Shown here: piece after piece, positions 62,987 to 64,000 of the stretch
Numbering within the stretch: position 1 is the stretch's first letter
How the letters are laid out: every line of letters begins with the position of its first letter
Assembly (NCBI RefSeq): GCF_900102695.1
Contig: NZ_FMVW01000004.1
Coordinates: forward strand, 1 to 64,000
Direction of reading: 5' to 3'
From: Afifella marina DSM 2698
GTDB lineage: Bacteria > Pseudomonadota > Alphaproteobacteria > Rhizobiales > Afifellaceae
DNA: 64,000 nucleotides
Made by a program: the position numbers and the translations under genes
Notes under the pieces: model-generated
What the model was told of the DNA's origin: nothing
Seen by the model: the letters and a program-made list of their open reading frames with translations, nothing else
Database searches by the model: none

Positions 62987-64000
62987 ATGGAAGATTTGTC
63001 GTCTTTTTTGGCGAGTGTGAGCTCTTTTGTCTGGGGCCCAGTCATGCTCGTCCTGCTTTTGGGAACGGGCCTCTACCTCACGCTTGGCCTCGGCTTTCTG
63101 CCGCAAAGAAAGCTCGGTTACGGCTTCCGGCTCGCGCTTGGCGGGCGCAAGGCTCAACATGGTGACGAAGGCGAGATCACGCCGTTTCAGGCGCTGACCA
63201 CGGCACTTTCCGCAACGATCGGTACAGGGAATATCGCAGGTGTTGCGACCGCCATCTTCCTCGGCGGCCCGGGTGCTGTCTTCTGGATGTGGCTGACGGC
63301 CCTCGTCGGCATGGCGACCAAATATGCCGAGGCGGTGCTGGCCGTCCGCTATCGCGAGAGCGACGAGAACGGCCGCTATGTCGGCGGACCGATGTACTAC
63401 ATCCGCAACGGGCTTGGTCCGCGCTTCGCCTGGCTTGGCTGGCTCTTCGCGCTTTTTGCGACCATTGCCGCCTTCGGTATCGGCAATACGGTGCAGTCGA
63501 ATTCCGTGGCGCGTGCGCTTGAGAGCACGATCGGCGTTCCCTACGTGGCGACGGGCGTCGTCCTTGCCGTTCTGACGTTCCTCGTCATCATTGGCGGCGT
63601 GAAGCGCATCGGCAGTGTGGCCGAGCATCTCGTGCCGCTGATGGCGGTCCTCTATGTCGGTGGTGCACTCGTCATTCTGGCACTCAACATCGCCGACGTG
63701 CCGGCAGCGCTTGGTACGATCTTCTCCGATGCGTTCAGCGGGACGGCCGCTGCCGGGGGCTTTGCCGGGGCAGGTGTGCTGGCCGCGATCCGCTTCGGCG
63801 TTGCGCGTGGCGTCTTCTCCAACGAGGCGGGTCTTGGTAGTGCGCCGATCGCGCACGCCGCGGCGAAGACGAGCGATCCCGTGCGTCAGGGCAGCATCGC
63901 GATGCTCGGCACATTCATCGACACGATCGTGGTTTGCACGATGACGGCCCTCGTCATCATCACCACCGGCGCTTGGACGAGCGGAGAGACGGGCGCTGAA
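62987..64000 (+). CDS. Alanine/glycine:cation symporter (AGCS family), C-terminus cut by window end
   Basis: A sodium-coupled amino-acid importer, of which 338 residues are visible. It starts MEDLSSFLASVSSFVWGP and has a GLYLTLGLGFLPQRKLG segment. The AGCS signature region TPFQALTTALSATIGTGNIAG follows, with GGPMYYIRNGLGP and the later GVARGVFSNEAGLGSAPIAH. About seven helices are present; the rest of the usual ten to twelve lie outside. It imports alanine or glycine in known members. It diverges from the histidine kinase gene; no other partner is seen in the window. Confidence 0.92.
   Translation, partial: MEDLSSFLASVSSFVWGPVMLVLLLGTGLYLTLGLGFLPQRKLGYGFRLALGGRKAQHGDEGEITPFQALTTALSATIGTGNIAGVATAIFLGGPGAVFWMWLTALVGMATKYAEAVLAVRYRESDENGRYVGGPMYYIRNGLGPRFAWLGWLFALFATIAAFGIGNTVQSNSVARALESTIGVPYVATGVVLAVLTFLVIIGGVKRIGSVAEHLVPLMAVLYVGGALVILALNIADVPAALGTIFSDAFSGTAAAGGFAGAGVLAAIRFGVARGVFSNEAGLGSAPIAHAAAKTSDPVRQGSIAMLGTFIDTIVVCTMTALVIITTGAWTSGETGAE

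Overview
The window looks like a chromosomal segment of a GC-rich alphaproteobacterium, most probably of the order Hyphomicrobiales (Rhizobiales). Signs of this are the order gyrA-coaD-two cyclophilins-queA-tgt, the recG/sdhE/mfd block, an IalB-family periplasmic protein, a one-step phosphatidylcholine synthase, a Tgt that has lost most zinc ligands, and a HisKA_2/HWE-type histidine kinase. The genus cannot be fixed from sequence alone. I see no rRNA, CRISPR array, prophage or integrative element. The only mobile trace is the N-terminal part of a transposase at the left edge. One tRNA (Lys, TTT) is present.

Layout. 0-10 kb: IS1182-like transposase fragment, marC, then a forward run of housekeeping genes (gyrA, lysE-type exporter, coaD, two cyclophilins, queA, tgt). 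A reverse DUF4864 gene follows, coupled to a 42-residue membrane peptide. 10-15 kb: a reverse RND efflux pair (adaptor then pump), tRNA-Lys and an EamA exporter. 15-26 kb: cell-envelope precursor genes glmU and glmS, a DUF502 membrane protein, reverse recG, then sdhE overlapping mfd. 26-38 kb: a MerR-type heavy-metal regulator divergent from a small CDF-type transporter with a textbook MerR operator, a FrnE-like thiol oxidoreductase, a family-5 solute-binding protein, IalB, an Nramp manganese/iron transporter, hspQ, a lipid A acyltransferase, an AEC carrier, a UbiH-like hydroxylase, pcs, terC and qor.

38.6-47.5 kb is an ectoine-catabolism island. doeB (reverse) diverges from a doeD-like aminotransferase and doeA, followed by a complete PotABCD-type ABC importer. 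The gene content suggests that the importer feeds the pathway, but its substrate is inferred. A perfect inverted repeat lies in the divergent control region. 47.6-53.4 kb: an Hsp20 gene with a heat-shock-type promoter and a highly structured leader, then a complete tripartite EmrA-EmrB-outer-membrane-channel operon ending in its probable TetR repressor, with an inverted repeat over the promoter. 53.5-58.5 kb: a lipoprotein alpha/beta hydrolase, and a betaine/choline-type importer whose ATPase and permease are fused into one 869-residue protein, with its ProX-like binding protein. 58.5-64 kb: a HAD phosphatase-P-loop ATPase fusion, an NAD-dependent epimerase, a sensor histidine kinase, and the start of an AGCS amino-acid symporter cut by the window end.

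Together, ectoine degradation, betaine/choline-type uptake and choline-dependent phosphatidylcholine synthesis suggest an organism that meets compatible solutes, for instance in saline, host-associated or rhizosphere habitats. The observations most worth following are the ectoine cluster with a polyamine-class transporter, the ProV-ProW fusion with an extra membrane/coiled-coil module, the HAD-ATPase fusion, the hsp20 leader, and the zinc-ligand loss in Tgt.
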